This document shows positions 1 to 11,934 of a stretch of DNA of 64,000 nucleotides, piece by piece; the first letter of the stretch is position 1; each line of letters starts with the position of its first letter. The notes below the pieces were generated by a model. That model searched no databases and was not told where the DNA came from. It saw only the letters and a program-made list of their open reading frames with translations. Source of the stretch: Ceratorhiza oryzae-sativae. Lineage: Eukaryota > Basidiomycota > Agaricomycetes > Cantharellales > Ceratobasidiaceae. Made by a program: the position numbers and the translations under genes. The DNA lies in assembly GCA_030998015.1 (NCBI GenBank), contig JARWMV010000252.1:725324-789323 (forward strand). Direction: 5' to 3'.

Positions 1-627
1 TGATCATGACTGCACCACTCACCACTCCTGTGACTGTTACAACCATTCTGACACCCACATCGACTCGGCTAGGCTTTACCCACATCTTTTGTACCCCTTC
101 CAACAACAGGTGACATCCCACACACCACAATGGTATTCACGACGGCTGATACAGCCTTTGCTATGTTTACGACCGCCTTGCTCCCATCCCCGCCTCCTAT
201 CGCCCCGCGCTCTGCCCTTGCCGCTGAGCAGGATGTAAATTCTATAGTAACTTCAACGGCATCCGGGGTGAACCAAACAGCCATGTGAGACTATCTGTCC
301 CGCTCAAATTCACAACTTGCTAAACTGATATATGTGCTCTCCAGGGAGACACCTGTGACGGTTCACCGGACATCCGCCTCGATGCGCCGTTTGGTTCCTA
401 CATCCTCGCTTGCGCTTCCGGAACCTTCAAGCACCAAGTCTGATTCTGCTCACATCAACAAGGGCGCGATCGCCGGAGTTGTTGGGAGAGTTGTTGGACT
501 CGTATTGTTCTGGGTAGTTTTCTTTTCCATGGTTCGCTTGTACCGTGTTAAGCGAAATAACCGAGGACTGCATATCAACTCATCAACCTTGTTTGAAAAG
601 GGGATGCCTGAAGTTGGGGGTTCTTGA
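1..627 (+). CDS. S/T-rich single-pass membrane protein, 5' part incomplete or unclear
   Basis: The readable part runs from an ATG at 130 to a stop at 625-627, with a 60-nt intron at 285-344 (GTGAGA...CTCCAG). The N-terminal part is rich in Thr, Ser, Ala and Pro, the middle has one strong membrane segment (about GAIAGVVGRVVGLVLFWVVF, encoded near 463-522), and a short basic cytoplasmic tail follows (RLYRVKRNN). This is the layout of fungal Mid2/SKG6-like surface proteins; no enzymatic motif is seen. Sequence upstream of 130 is also Thr-rich (MTAPLTTPVTVTT from position 6), so the gene probably begins outside or at the edge of the window and another intron may lie at 110-160. The family assignment is inference from architecture only. 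Confidence 0.5.
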
Positions 628-2864
628 AAAAGGAGGGATCAGTGTCATTATAGATGTTATGGAAATAAGTTAACGAACGCGTAAATATGATGATGTATAA
701 TAAAGATATGAACAGTATGTTAAAATGGTTAATCAGACACGCCTGGACAAAAATCTGTCTTGAGGATGTGAATCCGTCGCTCATAAAACCAGTATATATG
801 CGTACTAAATCCACCCTTCGTGATTCAAGATAACTTGATTGGCATATACTAATATTGTGCTATTGTTGTACGCATGATAGACCAAACCACGGTCAAATAT
901 AGGGCGACACTAAGATTGATGTGCCCGTGACCGGGCTGGGCACTTGCTTGCTTGTCCTTGACTCAGACTCAAGGCTCGGAAATATTTTTTGATCTTGTGT
1001 TTTCTGGTAACTGCTTTGACTTTCCTAATCCGTCCGCATTTTACAATGAAGCCTAAACCAGCATTGTAGGACGGAAATAGCCTTCCTCTTTCCCTCAAGT
1101 TTCCCCTCAAGTCTCACTTCACATTTCAGAATTTTTTACTCGAACTGAACTACAGACCAATGATTCCCTGTACTGTACCAACAGTATTGTACAGCGTCCT
1201 CCCCCACAGCGCATACGGTATAAATAAACAACTTGGACATTTGCCCTCGACGTAAGGACCACCGTCATGAGTCGCCTTCGCCTTCATAAAATCCACTCAA
1301 GGATGGCTTGAACTCGTAAAATCCACCTCGACTTCTGCCTGGATCAATAACGGCGAGACTTACCCCGGCCCAACTAGATCCGACTTGGACTTCATCTTGG
1401 GGACCTCACAAAGACAAAGATAGACCTTTGAACCCCTCATTTTTTGATGCGACAATTGTGAGGGGAGAAAGACCTTGGCAAGCAAGGTGATTTCCGCGAG
1501 GCTGTTCGGTCACGCAAACCCAGCGGTATATGTTCAGTCTAGCCAATTGGGTTGGTGAATTGTACATGGTTAAAATAAATCAGCCGAGCTGGTTCGCCTG
1601 TTGGGTTGGGTGTGCCTTGTGAGCGTTTGTGATCTTGAACAAGCCTGGAACCCCCCTGTGGTGCACGGTAATCCCCTCTATAGATTCTCTTCCGTGAGCA
1701 CTTTTGGTTATCTGGCTGCGCTCCCTTGCTTAATATGGCTGCAACGGTAAGTGGGTGCTCGCATAGCCCCACGACAATTCCTTTAGGAATGTTATGCAAC
1801 ATTGGACTTGGTTTGGCCGTTTTGCCATGTTTCGTTTGTAGCCTACCGCAGTGAGGTGTCTGTCTAACATCATCTAGAATAGGTCCTAATATCATCCAGA
1901 GTAGGTCGTCAGTCTCGTCCATCCGAGCTAGACTGGGCTAGATTGTACTACAGCGCGCTGGATCGCGCAGGATTGAGGGTACCTCGAACACGGTTCGCGC
2001 CACCTCGGGGCTGTACGCCACTTTACCTTCCCTCGCGGACATCCCGATTCGCCGCGATCCAGCGCGATCCAGCGCGATGAATACGATAACCTCTAGGCCA
2101 ACATAAATGAGCCAAGCTGTTATTCCGACAAAAGGCTTTTGCTGTTAGAAAATAAACTAGTTGATGTAAGTAGTAATCTAAACGCATAATTTTGTGGCGA
2201 CTTGGATTAATCCCGAACAGGTCTCGCTTCAATTTCCTTACGAGGTCGGGCTCTGGGGATGGTGGCCCGAAAGGAGACCTTAGTTTCGCACCAAAGCACG
2301 TGATGTATTATTTGATTTAATTTTATTGCATACATATTTAGAGACCTAACGAACACAACGGCCGAACCGGTCCGAAAAAATAAAACAGAGCACAAAAGTG
2401 GGCAGTCATGAGACACACTGGGCGGGACAGAGACAGAAGTCAAGCGGCCAAACGGCGTATTAAAGACAGCGAGGTCCGAAGATCAGACGGAAAAACGAAG
2501 GAACGAACCAAGTGGCAGAACAGCACGTGATGTATAAAGTGGCGATTACTCGCACATAGAGTGTATAATGTGTAATTTTTCAGTGAAAAAACAAACTTAC
2601 TAACTGATAAATGAGGGCTTTGGTGTCTGGATGTTGTAGAGCGTTGTTCAATTGCTTGGAGATAAGTTGTGGGAACCAAATAGGGTCAGGACCCTAGTGA
2701 TACTGACTAGCGCAAATCGAAATTACTTCCGATCGCGGGCTACAATCGACTTGCGGAGGCCTCGGGGGTCGGACGCCGACGGGACACGCAACTTATTACC
2801 ATCGGCTCTGTGTGTGATCACCAACTCATCGTCTAACTCGACCACCATCTGGTCCTGAACCACC
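628..2864. other. intergenic, no gene recognised
   Basis: No open frame here carries a recognisable motif on either strand. The only visible structure is a group of CGCGATCCAGCG words in both orientations at about 1,949-1,965 and 2,056-2,080, and two copies of GCACGTGATGTAT (near 2,298 and 2,524). The stretch before 2,865 should hold the desaturase promoter, but no TATA box is clear. Confidence 0.5.
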
Positions 2865-4722
2865 ATGAACAGTCCATCCATGCAGGTATGCCTTGAAATC
2901 TCTTATGCCGGTCAACCGTTGAGCTCCGCCCTCTCGTAGTCAAACACCCTGCAACCACCGAGCGGACCTATTTGGTGGTCAAATGCAATATTCTTCGTTT
3001 CAATGCACATTGCGGCCGCGTTTGGGGCATACAAGTACCCGGTCTGGAGTGTGCCAAGGCAGACGCTTGTGTTGTGCATCAGCTCATGGCAACTGGCGTC
3101 GTTCGGGTAAGAATACTAATCTCGCAATGACACTCTACTTAGCTGTTCCCTTGAAGCATCACCATAGGTTATCACAGACTTTGGTCTCACAAATCTTTTA
3201 CGGCACGACGTCCATTGCGCATGATTCTAGCTATAATGGGGTCACTGGGGTTTCAGGGGTCAATTAAGGTATCCCCAATGATTTCATTCAACCCTAGTAT
3301 AGTGCTAATCATACGCATCCTGAACTCGCTTAGTGGTGGTGTCTACGCCACAGGCTTCATCACAGATTCACAGATGATCCAGTTCATGACCCCTATGCTG
3401 CGACCCGTGGACTTTTCTACGCTCATGTCGGATGGATATTTCGTAAGCCAAAGTATGAGAGGATGTCACGAATCGAAAAGGACGACTTGGAGGCGGACCC
3501 TGGTGAGTTTCCAGGTATACGAGCAAGCCGATATTCATGCTGTTGTACAGTTGTGCGCTTTCAGCACAAGTTCTATATCCCTATCGCATTATTTTTCGGG
3601 TTGGTCGCACCCACTTTGGTCGGGGGCTTATGGAATGATAGGATTGGTGGTTTCGTATACGGAGGGCTCCTGGCCCGCCTACTTAGTCAGTTCAAGGCAT
3701 CCCGTTCATCCCCTGCCCCCACATCTCACAAAGCAACCAGTTTGGCACTGCACTTTTATGATCAATTCTTTAGCACACTGGGATGGGCTGCAACCATACA
3801 CTGACGAAGTAACCGCTCGAGGAAATTTGGTGAGCGCAAAGTTCACTTCCGTAACCGATCCACGCGTCACCATTCCCATCACGTGCCTGCCCAATGGGGT
3901 GCTAACGGTCGTCGATCCTTTCGCCAAATTTGGGGGCCCCTAGATACTTGCGTTGTTTACCTCAGGGGAAGGAAATCATAATTATGTACGCAGGATTATC
4001 TATGTGTGTTAGTCATAGGCACTAAGTTTCCCTTCATTGCAGCACGTACGTCTCGTCATATGTTTCACGGATCGTTCTAACCGACCCATGATAACAGCAC
4101 GCTTTTCCTCACGATTTCCGGAACGGCCCACGCCTTCAGGATTGGGATCCATCAAAATGGATCATCTGGATGTTGCACAAGTTCACCCCACTCGTTACCC
4201 GCGTTCGCCAAGCGCGTGACGAAGATGTGACCCGGGCCCGGAAATGGATGGCATACATCCATTCGCAAGGCAGAGATCATTTACCGTACGGCTGGGAAGA
4301 CTTGGACGATGATCGCCAAGCGATCATCGATGAAATACCCAAGCCTCAGGAACGTTTGTTTGAGGAATGGGACCGGGCTCGGCTCGAAACCTATATCCAA
4401 AACGAGCGCCGCGTGATTATCTTAATTGACAACTGGGTCGTGGATGTTACTAAGTACATGAAAGAGCATGTGCGTATTAATCCTCATCGGTTGCATATTC
4501 GAATGACTGATCTGTGGCGGCTGATTGTTTTAGCCGGGCGGATCCGCGATACTAAGGAACTATTCGTACTCTTACAAAACTCAAGCAACCGGGAATGTAG
4601 ACAGGAAAATTTTAGGAGACGCAGGTTGGGCATTTAACGGTGGGATGAATAGTCACACCCGTACTGCTCGCGCTAGGATGCGATCAATGCGCATCGCGCG
4701 ATTTGTTGAGGATGTAGAATAA
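2865..4722 (+). CDS. OLE1: stearoyl-CoA (delta-9) fatty-acid desaturase with C-terminal cytochrome b5 domain
   Basis: Inserts the delta-9 double bond into saturated acyl-CoA at the ER membrane, with electrons from its own cytochrome b5 domain. Exons as read: 2865-2885, 2940-3106, 3157-3268, 3334-3502, 3551-3685, 3741-3829, 3944-3985, 4043-4045, 4098-4469, 4534-4722; all introns are GT-AG and the total is about 432 aa, normal for the family. The three histidine boxes are present: HRLWSH (exon 3), HRLHH (exon 4) and HNYHH, the last assembled across a candidate 3-nt exon. The b5 haem motif is EHPGG, split by the last intron, followed by GGMNSHTRTARARM with the second haem histidine. The ATG at 2865 is the first in frame before the WWSN/VPRQT membrane region; an upstream start is possible. 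No stops or frame breaks. Plain open-frame reading makes this look like a broken gene; splicing restores it fully. Confidence 0.93.
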
Positions 4723-6208
4723 TTGCGAAATTGTTTGTTGTGACATACACTCAAGGAGTTGCCAATTCGCTTGATTTTATAATGGATGATCTCATCTGCG
4801 CAGCCATATCCATCAGACTCCTGTCAACAAGCACCAGCGTCCATATTTCGGCTTACTTCGGCGGGCCGATACCTCATTCCATCTGATGTGGTTTGTTCGA
4901 GTCCAGGCTGAACTCTGAGTGTAATGCTGATCTTCGGCGCGGCGACCAGCCCCACTCGTTGGCCTAACTCACACACATTCGCTCCCCCAACGCAGGTGTT
5001 TTGGACTCCAGGCACCCTAGGAAGTACGTCCAGCCGTTGTATTTGTAGTAATCTAGCTCTCGCCATTCATATGTTATCTATCGATCCGCCTAGCCGTTCA
5101 ACCCTTCTGCAGGGCTCAGATGCTCTATTCGTGAGCCTCAGGGGAGGGCACATTGACGACCCCGCTGCCGTATTAAAAATTAGGTATAGGCCATTTGTTC
5201 CTAGATCCTGTTCGCCGGCGATGGATACAGCAATTCTATTGGTTAAAATTGGCGAAAAGGAAGCATGGCATCAAATTGTTCACCAGTGGCAGAGAAGATA
5301 GCGCCCAAGGCGTGGCCCCAATATCGAGCGGATCTGATGCCAGGAGCGCGCACAAATGATACCTCCGTTGCCCATATTGGGTTACTCTGAGTATTCCACT
5401 TACGCCGTTTCGCGGCTTACAGGGCCCGCTTGCTGCGCATAGTTATCCGCGCGGTCGTTGAGCACCGAAAGCTTCTTGAGCCCGGACTCGAGCACATGGT
5501 GAACCCCAGATACGGTACCATGAGCGTGTGGAATGTTCGTCGCCGAACGCGTCACGGGCTCCGGTGGCTAATCAAAGCAGGTCTAAAGGCTGGCTCGTGG
5601 GCGCCAAGCTGCCGTGGGATCATTGGAGGGCCCGGTTGCGTCAGACTCTCTACCAAAACTGGGCCATGCGGGCGAGGTTATTTCATACCATGGTCTCACA
5701 TGAAAACTAGAGTATCGATGTCGAAAGGGTGACACACTGCAGGCGAGCTGTTATGAGAACCAGCTGATGAACTACATTCTTGTCGGTCCTCAAATGGATG
5801 CGCCTCTGTACCTTTGTATGCGCGGATGCGACCGAATTGAGTAGCGTGCCACATTAAATTCCTTCTGCTTCATTAATCAGCTTGGATGGTATCGGCTGTC
5901 GATTGCCCAATCTATAGTATCATCCACGCTCGTCTATTTTGGACGACCCTACCGAACCGGTACTTTGTCTAAGCTTCCTTCAACAGGAAGACCGCCCGGA
6001 AGCCGAGAATATTGCTTGTTCTTGGCTGGAGACGGATCACCAGTCGCAAATCATCCATTGATGGACTCGCCGCCCACCGGCTACCATTCCGAATGTTGGC
6101 GGGGTTGGTGTGTTAGGGGCGCTCTCACCGCTAGGGACCAGGTCGGGACGGGATAGCCGACAGTGCCCGACTTTGTCTGGGGCGCATATATGCGCATGGG
6201 GAAGGAGC
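4723..6208. other. intergenic, unexplained open stretches
   Basis: No gene recognised. Several open stretches exist (for example 4,924-5,301 and 5,430-5,732 plus, 4,824-5,066 minus) but none shows a family motif, a convincing exon series or a start context. The right part should contain the laccase promoter. A decayed or fast-evolving gene between 5,280 and 5,760 cannot be excluded. Confidence 0.4.
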
Positions 6209-6216
6209 TATATAAG
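6209..6216 (+). promoter_or_regulatory. TATA box of the laccase gene
   Basis: TATATAAG lies 66 nt upstream of the laccase ATG at 6,282, a normal spacing for a fungal core promoter. No other core element was recognised. Confidence 0.6.
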
Positions 6217-6281
6217 CTGGGATGAGTTGCTTGTGCTGCACCATCAGCGGTTCAGCGCACAATTCCCTCTTCTATTCCAAG

Positions 6282-8990
6282 ATGCTCTCTCGCATCGCTG
6301 CTCTTTCTCTCCTCGCTGCGGCCTTTGAGCCATCCATTGCTGCCATAGTCAACTACAACTTTGACATTCGCAACGTTAACGCGTCCCCCGACGGTTTCCA
6401 GCGTTCTGTTGTCTCCGTCAATGGCCAGGTCCCTGGAACTCTCATCAAGGTTAGTTAATATTGCGAATGTGACATTGTCTGTGCGCTAATACGTCTAACT
6501 ACTACCAGGCTAACAAAGGCGACACGCTGCGGATCAATGTCACCAACTCGGTATTCAATATTCACCTTGGTTCGTGTGAGACTTGCACTCACGCCATATT
6601 GAACAGCTCACCGATCAGTCCATGCGTCGAGCTACTACAATCGTAAGCCACTACTAACAATCACTCTGTTTCTCTGACTGATCGGCGTTTTTAGCATTGG
6701 CATGGACTGGTAGGCTATGATCCACCACCAGCCCCAAATCTACTACTAACATCTTCTAGTTCCAAGCCGCAACAGCCCAGGAGGACGGCCCTGCATTTGG
6801 TAAGCTCTACATTGCACAGGTCTATCAGTGTGGAATGCACTAACTCTTTTCTTCCTCCCAGTCACCCAATGTCCGATTTCACAGTTCCAATCCTATACAT
6901 ACGAGATCCCTTTGCATGATCAGACTGGCACGTTTTGGTATGAAAAGCTACAGTTTTAACCCGGACGCCGCCGGCTGAGGCTGTGGCACCGCTTATAGGT
7001 ATCACAGCCATCTAGCAAGTCAGTACGTGGATGGACTCCGAGGCCCACGTGAGTAATTGACATTTGCCTGATGGTTGATCGGCCTGATTGACGTTTTAAT
7101 TGATCTTCTAGTGGTGATCTACGGTATGGGAGATGACATTTGGGGTTACGGTGGCGACTAACGAAGTTTAGATCCAAACGACCCCCAGAAGAGTCTCTAC
7201 GACGTGGACGATGAGAGCACCGTTGTAGTGCTAGAAGACTGGTCCGTAATTGCGAGCGTAGAACCCTTGCATTTGTTTATACATGTTTGACAGGTATCAC
7301 ACTCCAGCACCAGTTCTCGAAACACAGATGTTTTCATCTAATAATACACAGCTGCTCTCCCCGTGAGCCTCCGAATTTTCGCCGCCTTCGATTGAATCTA
7401 ACTTTCATCAGTGTTCCTGATTCGGCTCTTATCAATGGCAAAGGTCGCTACGTTGGCGGGCCGGCGGTTCAGCGGTCCCGAATCAACGTCACCAAGGGAA
7501 AGAAGTATCGTCTACGAATCATCAACGCTTCCGCCATTGGCTCGTACACATTCTCCATTGAAGGCCATAACATGACTATCATCGTGGGTAATCGTGCAGT
7601 GCTATGGTCGGCTAGTTACTTACACGTGAAACCCTCGCGTTAGGAAGCAGACGGGATTGCGCACCGACCACATACGGTGGGGAGCTTCCAAATATTCGCT
7701 GGGCAACGCTACTCTGTTGTTGTATGTTTTGGATGGTCAAATCCAGCTGATCTACGATGCACTAATTTGATAAATAGGTGGAGGCTAACCAAGCTGTTGC
7801 CAACTATTGGATTCGTTCGCCTATAACAGTAGGAGGAGCTGGAACCAATGCAAACCGTGAGTACTATCTATTCCATATCGATGGATTGAATCAGCTCTAA
7901 ACGTCTTATGGTTGAAAGTTGACCCGACTGACGTCTTTGCCGTATTGCACTATGCCGGAGCCCCCGATGCTGAACCTACCACTGAGCAAGGGACTGCCTC
8001 TGGACTGGCGCTCCTCGAATCGGATCTTCATGTAAGCCGTCCCCACCTGGCGACAGATAGCGCGAAAATAATACCTTGATAGGCTCTTGAAAACCCTGGA
8101 GCACCAGGCGGCTCTGCGCCAGCTGATATGACAATCAACTTGGCCATCGGTCGCAGCACTGTCAACGGTGTTCTCCAGTTCACATTCAACAATATCAAAG
8201 TGAGCTCGATTTTAGTTATTATGCTGCACTGTTCTAAGTCGAGTCTAGTATAAACCCCCCACCCTCCCGACGCTCCTCAAGATTTTGGCCAACAACGCGA
8301 CCAATGACGCTGATTTTAGCCAGAGCGAGCACACGATTGTTCTCCCCCATAACAAGGTTATCGTGCGTATTAGTAATATAAAAATGGAATTGACACGCAT
8401 AATAACACGATATATGCACACAGCAATTGAACATCACTGGTGGTGCTGACCACCCGATCCATCTCCAGTAAGCTGCCTTGATTTTCTGCATTGTTGCCTT
8501 TGATCTCATCCTGACACTTTGCGCAGCGGCCATGTCTTCGACGTTGTCCAATCCCTAGGCCAAACTACCCGTGAGTCTTGATACAGGTTTAACTACGAAG
8601 TCGACTAAACTCATTGATTATTCTCAGTCAACTACGTTGATCCTCCTCGTCGTGATGTCGTCCGCGTCAGTAGCACAGGTGTCATTCTCCGCTTCCGTGT
8701 ACGTATCCAACTGGAGGCGCCGAGCATGTACTGACTCGAGTTCACTCTTTAGACCGACAACCCTGGCCCATGGTTCGTGCACTGCCATATTGACTGTGAG
8801 CTGATCGTCACTTCCTGACCAATGGATAAAAGCTGATGGTCGTACTATAGGGCATTTGGAGGCTGGTCTTGCAGTTGTCTTTGCCGAAGCTCCCGACCAA
8901 ATCCGTTCGGGCGCTCAACGTGTCCAGCCCAACCAGGCATGGAACCAGCTTTGCCCCAAGTATCAAGCCCTCTCTGCCGATTTGCAGTAA
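6282..8990 (+). CDS. laccase (secreted multicopper oxidase)
   Basis: Secreted phenol oxidase reducing oxygen to water at four coppers. A signal peptide (MLSRIAALSLLAAAFEPSIAA) precedes the mature start AIVNYNFDIRN. More than ten short GT-AG introns were crossed. All four copper signatures are present: HWHG (split at about 6,693), FWYHSH followed by LASQYVDGLRG (about 6,945-7,045), HPIHLHGHVF (about 8,451-8,540) and HCHIDWHLEAGL (8,781-8,870). The residue at the type-1 copper axial position is Leu, which in known laccases goes with medium redox potential. The protein ends LCPKYQALSADLQ, stop 8,988-8,990. The Cys-Cys bridge usual between the DGLRG and the TFSI regions is absent, since Val (QYVDG) and Ala stand there, while the other pair (TQCP and QLCP) is kept. 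No frame break seen; probably functional. Confidence 0.95.
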
Positions 8991-9435
8991 AGGCCAATCG
9001 AACGAATCTCTACGGAGAAAGCACTCGAATCTCGAAACAGAGCAATTGGTGAACCTTCGTTTTCTTATTTGAATCGGTTCGTTCTGGGATGTCAAGTAAA
9101 TCTGCGATTGCAATACTTTTTTTTTTCTTGATGTTATGAGAGCGTGTCAGCCGAGATTGAATTCGCCAAGAAGTTGTGCTACTACGCATACAGCCGATAT
9201 GTTCTCCCGCCTTGCACGAAGAACAGGCTAGGGTGACATAAGTAAAATATCAAAACAGAACGTCTTGTTTGTACACATTGCAAACAGAATACATAGCCGG
9301 CTTCCGCAGGCGAGGCGCAGCAAGCCCTTGGCATTATACATGGAAGAAGCAGAAACGCAAATTCCAATGTTTCACCTCGATATGGTACGTGGGTATTATC
9401 GCTAGGGTAGAAACGACAGAGCACAGGAACGGTGC

Positions 9436-10220
9436 TCATTCCTTGTTCTTTGCACCACCAAAGCGGCTCTCCCATGCCCTGACGCTCTTCTTCACACTCG
9501 GACACACTGCCAATCGCGCACCCTCTCCTGCTACGCCAAGTTCGCGGCCCTTTCCCTCGAACCACGATACATCGCGCCTTGTGGTGCTGATTGCACGTGC
9601 GAGAGCATGACGGCGGATGTGCGAATTGAGCGAGTGCAGCGCTGGGAGAAGAGAGCGTGCTATATGAGGAGAAGACGCTTCGATGTCTGGGATGACGCGG
9701 GGAAAGAGTGTGGCACGAGCGAGGGAGCGGGGTGTTCGGAGAAGGGAAGAGAGTTTAGTCCGAATGCGAGTTTGTTGAAGGTTGACCGAAGCGTTGAATT
9801 GCCGTATAGCCTTGATAAAACAACGTTTTATTTGACCCAGAAGGAGTTTGTATACGAATACCTACGAGTGTTGAGTAGAGATACTGGCCGGCGCGCCACC
9901 TCCTTTCGATTCCTAGCCCACGTAGGATATTCGAATGGACGAGGTCAAGGACGCTTGGTCGATTTACCGAAAAGAGCGAGCGGCTGACTCGCTCTGGGGT
10001 AAAGACGAGGATTCGAACACGGTGCAGAGCCGGGTCCTTGGTCAACGAAGCCAACAAGGAAGAAGCAGCAGCGAGCGAGTCGAGGTCCGGAAGGTCGAGA
10101 TGCCAGGCTGTCAAAGGATGCCGTCAGTGGAGACGGACTGGTCAGTAGACTCGATAACGGACAGATCTGGAGCCATATTTCAGGGGGAAAAACAGGGGTC
10201 CGGTATGTTGTCGTTGCCAT
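9436..10220 (-). CDS. F-box-like protein, 224 aa
   Basis: Three exons on the minus strand: 10163-10220, 9866-10107 and 9436-9810, joined by two GT-AG introns of exactly 55 nt each; the spliced length of 675 nt gives 224 aa plus stop. The N-terminus VFPPEIWLQI followed by a Leu-rich helix pair (LDLPDLDSLAAASSLL, then DPALHRVRILVF) resembles the F-box start common in Agaricomycetes, which recruits targets to an SCF ubiquitin ligase. The C-terminal half is Arg/Leu-rich with no recognised repeat, and the protein is short for an F-box/LRR protein. The ATG faces that of the gene at 10,361, leaving a 140-bp shared promoter. The exon structure is firm; the F-box call is moderate. Confidence 0.65.
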
Positions 10221-10360
10221 CACGGTCGAGGTTGGAAGCAGAGAACCGGGGAAGATGCGGGGGGCACGTGATATGAGGTCATGGCCCAGACCAAAATACC
10301 GCCAGACCCGGATCACCACTCGCTCCTGCTGGCTCCAACCACCACTTGGAGGCAAACAGA
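10221..10360. promoter_or_regulatory. 140-bp divergent promoter
   Basis: Only 140 bp separate the ATG of the minus-strand F-box-like gene from the ATG of the plus-strand gene at 10,361. It holds one CACGTG E-box (about 10,265-10,270), the usual target of bHLH factors. No TATA box is clear. Confidence 0.45.
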
Positions 10361-11934
10361 ATGCGCGATGCTGGTGGAGCCGCCGCGTCCAATTCGGCGT
10401 CGGGCTCAGGCTCAGGCTCGGGATCGGGCTCGGGATCTGGATCTTCATCGAGCGACTCGGCACAGACGGTGCGACAGAACCCACGACAGGGCGCCCCACC
10501 TCAGCCAGAACACACCACATTTACATTTTCGTCCAAGCGCTCGCCCTTTCTGCACTCTTCCCCTCCCGGATCTCTTGTGTTTACATCTGCTAATCGAAGA
10601 GCAAGTGACGAACCCCGTGATCCCGGACATCGGAGGGTGTCGAGCACGCCTCAAACGGCACTCTCGAAGCGGGATTCCGAATGGATTCCGCTCCGCCCGC
10701 TTCAACCTGTGAAAGACATTTCGATGCCGTTGTTTACCCCCAGAGCGGATCGCGCCGATCGTGGACCTAGCACTGCTGTCTTTGTCGGGCGCTCGCCTTC
10801 CGAATCCCAGGCCACGGGTACTGGACGTGCACCCCGCTTATCCTTGATCGCACAACATTACCATGCTACGTCTCCTCATCCGTTTTTCAACACACCCCCG
10901 TACCTCGTCACCCCGCCGCCTCACGATCCTTTCTCCGCGGTTGCAAAGTCGGACGGCTACTTCCCGCCAGTCTTGTCTCCTAAGCGTTCCAGCACCTCGC
11001 TCAGACTGTCTGAACCCGCGCATAAGTCTAAGCTTCCTTCGTCCGGAGCTACATCACGCCTTCCAATTTTTCGCAGTCTCGTACAAAACAGTCTCGCACC
11101 ATAGGATCTTCCTCCACCACTACGTCACCGTCACAAGGTCACGCCACCCGAACGCATTCGCTCTTCCTCACCAGGGCCAAACATGCGTCAGGACATACCC
11201 CTATGCCGGTCAAGCGATCCGTCTTTGTCGTTTCCAAACCTCAGTCCGAATCGACAACGCCTCGCCAGCCGAAATCACGATCACCCAAGTCCATCACCCC
11301 ACCCGATGCAAAGGCCAATTCGCCGCAGCCACAACCCTCCATAGCAGCGTTCAAAGACTGCTTTGGTGTGCTCACCTCGGCCGAAAATGTGTTCCCTGCT
11401 CGCACCCGAAACACGGGCAAGGGTCGAGCAGGCTCCGACGCGTCAAGTTCTATTGGCGGGACTGGGCGAGGAAGGTCAGATTTTCAGAAGCGGTGGACGA
11501 GACGCTGGCTTCGGAGAACGATGCGTGGGGTCGGTAGAATGGGTAGCGGGAGCGGAAGTGGGAGCAGCACTGATGGGCCAGCCCAACCGGGAGCAAGGTC
11601 GGCGAGCGGAAACTCGGGCCCCATGTATCTTTCCTCGGCATCCCAACAGTCGCCTGACGGCTCACAGGATTCGTTGGATAGGGTACGAGTGTCACGGTCG
11701 AATGCTGGTTCGCCGAGCGAAGGGATGGGCCAATTGATGCAAAGCGCGCAGTTGTCGGATGTGGATGAGGCAGAGGCGGATGCAGAAAGAGACAGCCCCG
11801 GCGAGACGAGCGGACCAAAAGAAGATGGGAAATCGCCTCATGTGGGGAAGATTGTCCCCGATGAGGCGACAAACGGTGGTACGGCCGAACCCAGGAAGGA
11901 ATTACCCTCGGTAGCAGTCAAAGCAGCAGTATAA
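10361..11934 (+). CDS. disordered protein of unknown function, interrupted frame
   Basis: Two long open parts with the same low-complexity character: 10,361-11,024 (starting MRDAGG, then a Ser-Gly repeat, Pro/Ser-rich text) and about 11,077-11,934 (KRWTRRWLRR basic patch, a second SGSGSGS run, acidic Asp/Glu-rich C-terminus). They are in frames differing by one base, and the switch must lie between 11,025 and 11,100. No intron of the needed length class with good sites was found (the obvious GT-AG pairs there keep the frame), so a one-base deletion or an atypical intron is likely. The second part alone opens at a Met at 11,203. No domain recognised; a regulatory or cytoskeletal scaffold would fit but is speculation. 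Confidence 0.6.

Noticed and set aside
2865..4722. Desaturase region first looked like a pseudogene with many stops and frame changes.
   Set aside because: Each frame change coincides with a 48-114 nt GT-AG intron, and splicing gives an uninterrupted protein with all three His boxes and the b5 haem site.
10010..10030. TTCGAAC-like word suggesting a tRNA B-box.
   Set aside because: It lies in an exon of the F-box-like gene and no A-box or cloverleaf is present.
9945..10520. 191-codon minus open frame over the divergent promoter.
   Set aside because: Only its internal Met at 10,220 and next 19 codons are used by the F-box-like gene; the rest conflicts with both neighbouring genes.
10863..11537. 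224-codon plus open frame inside the disordered-protein gene.
   Set aside because: Third frame of the same low-complexity exon; its composition (many Arg, His, Cys) is that of an out-of-frame read.
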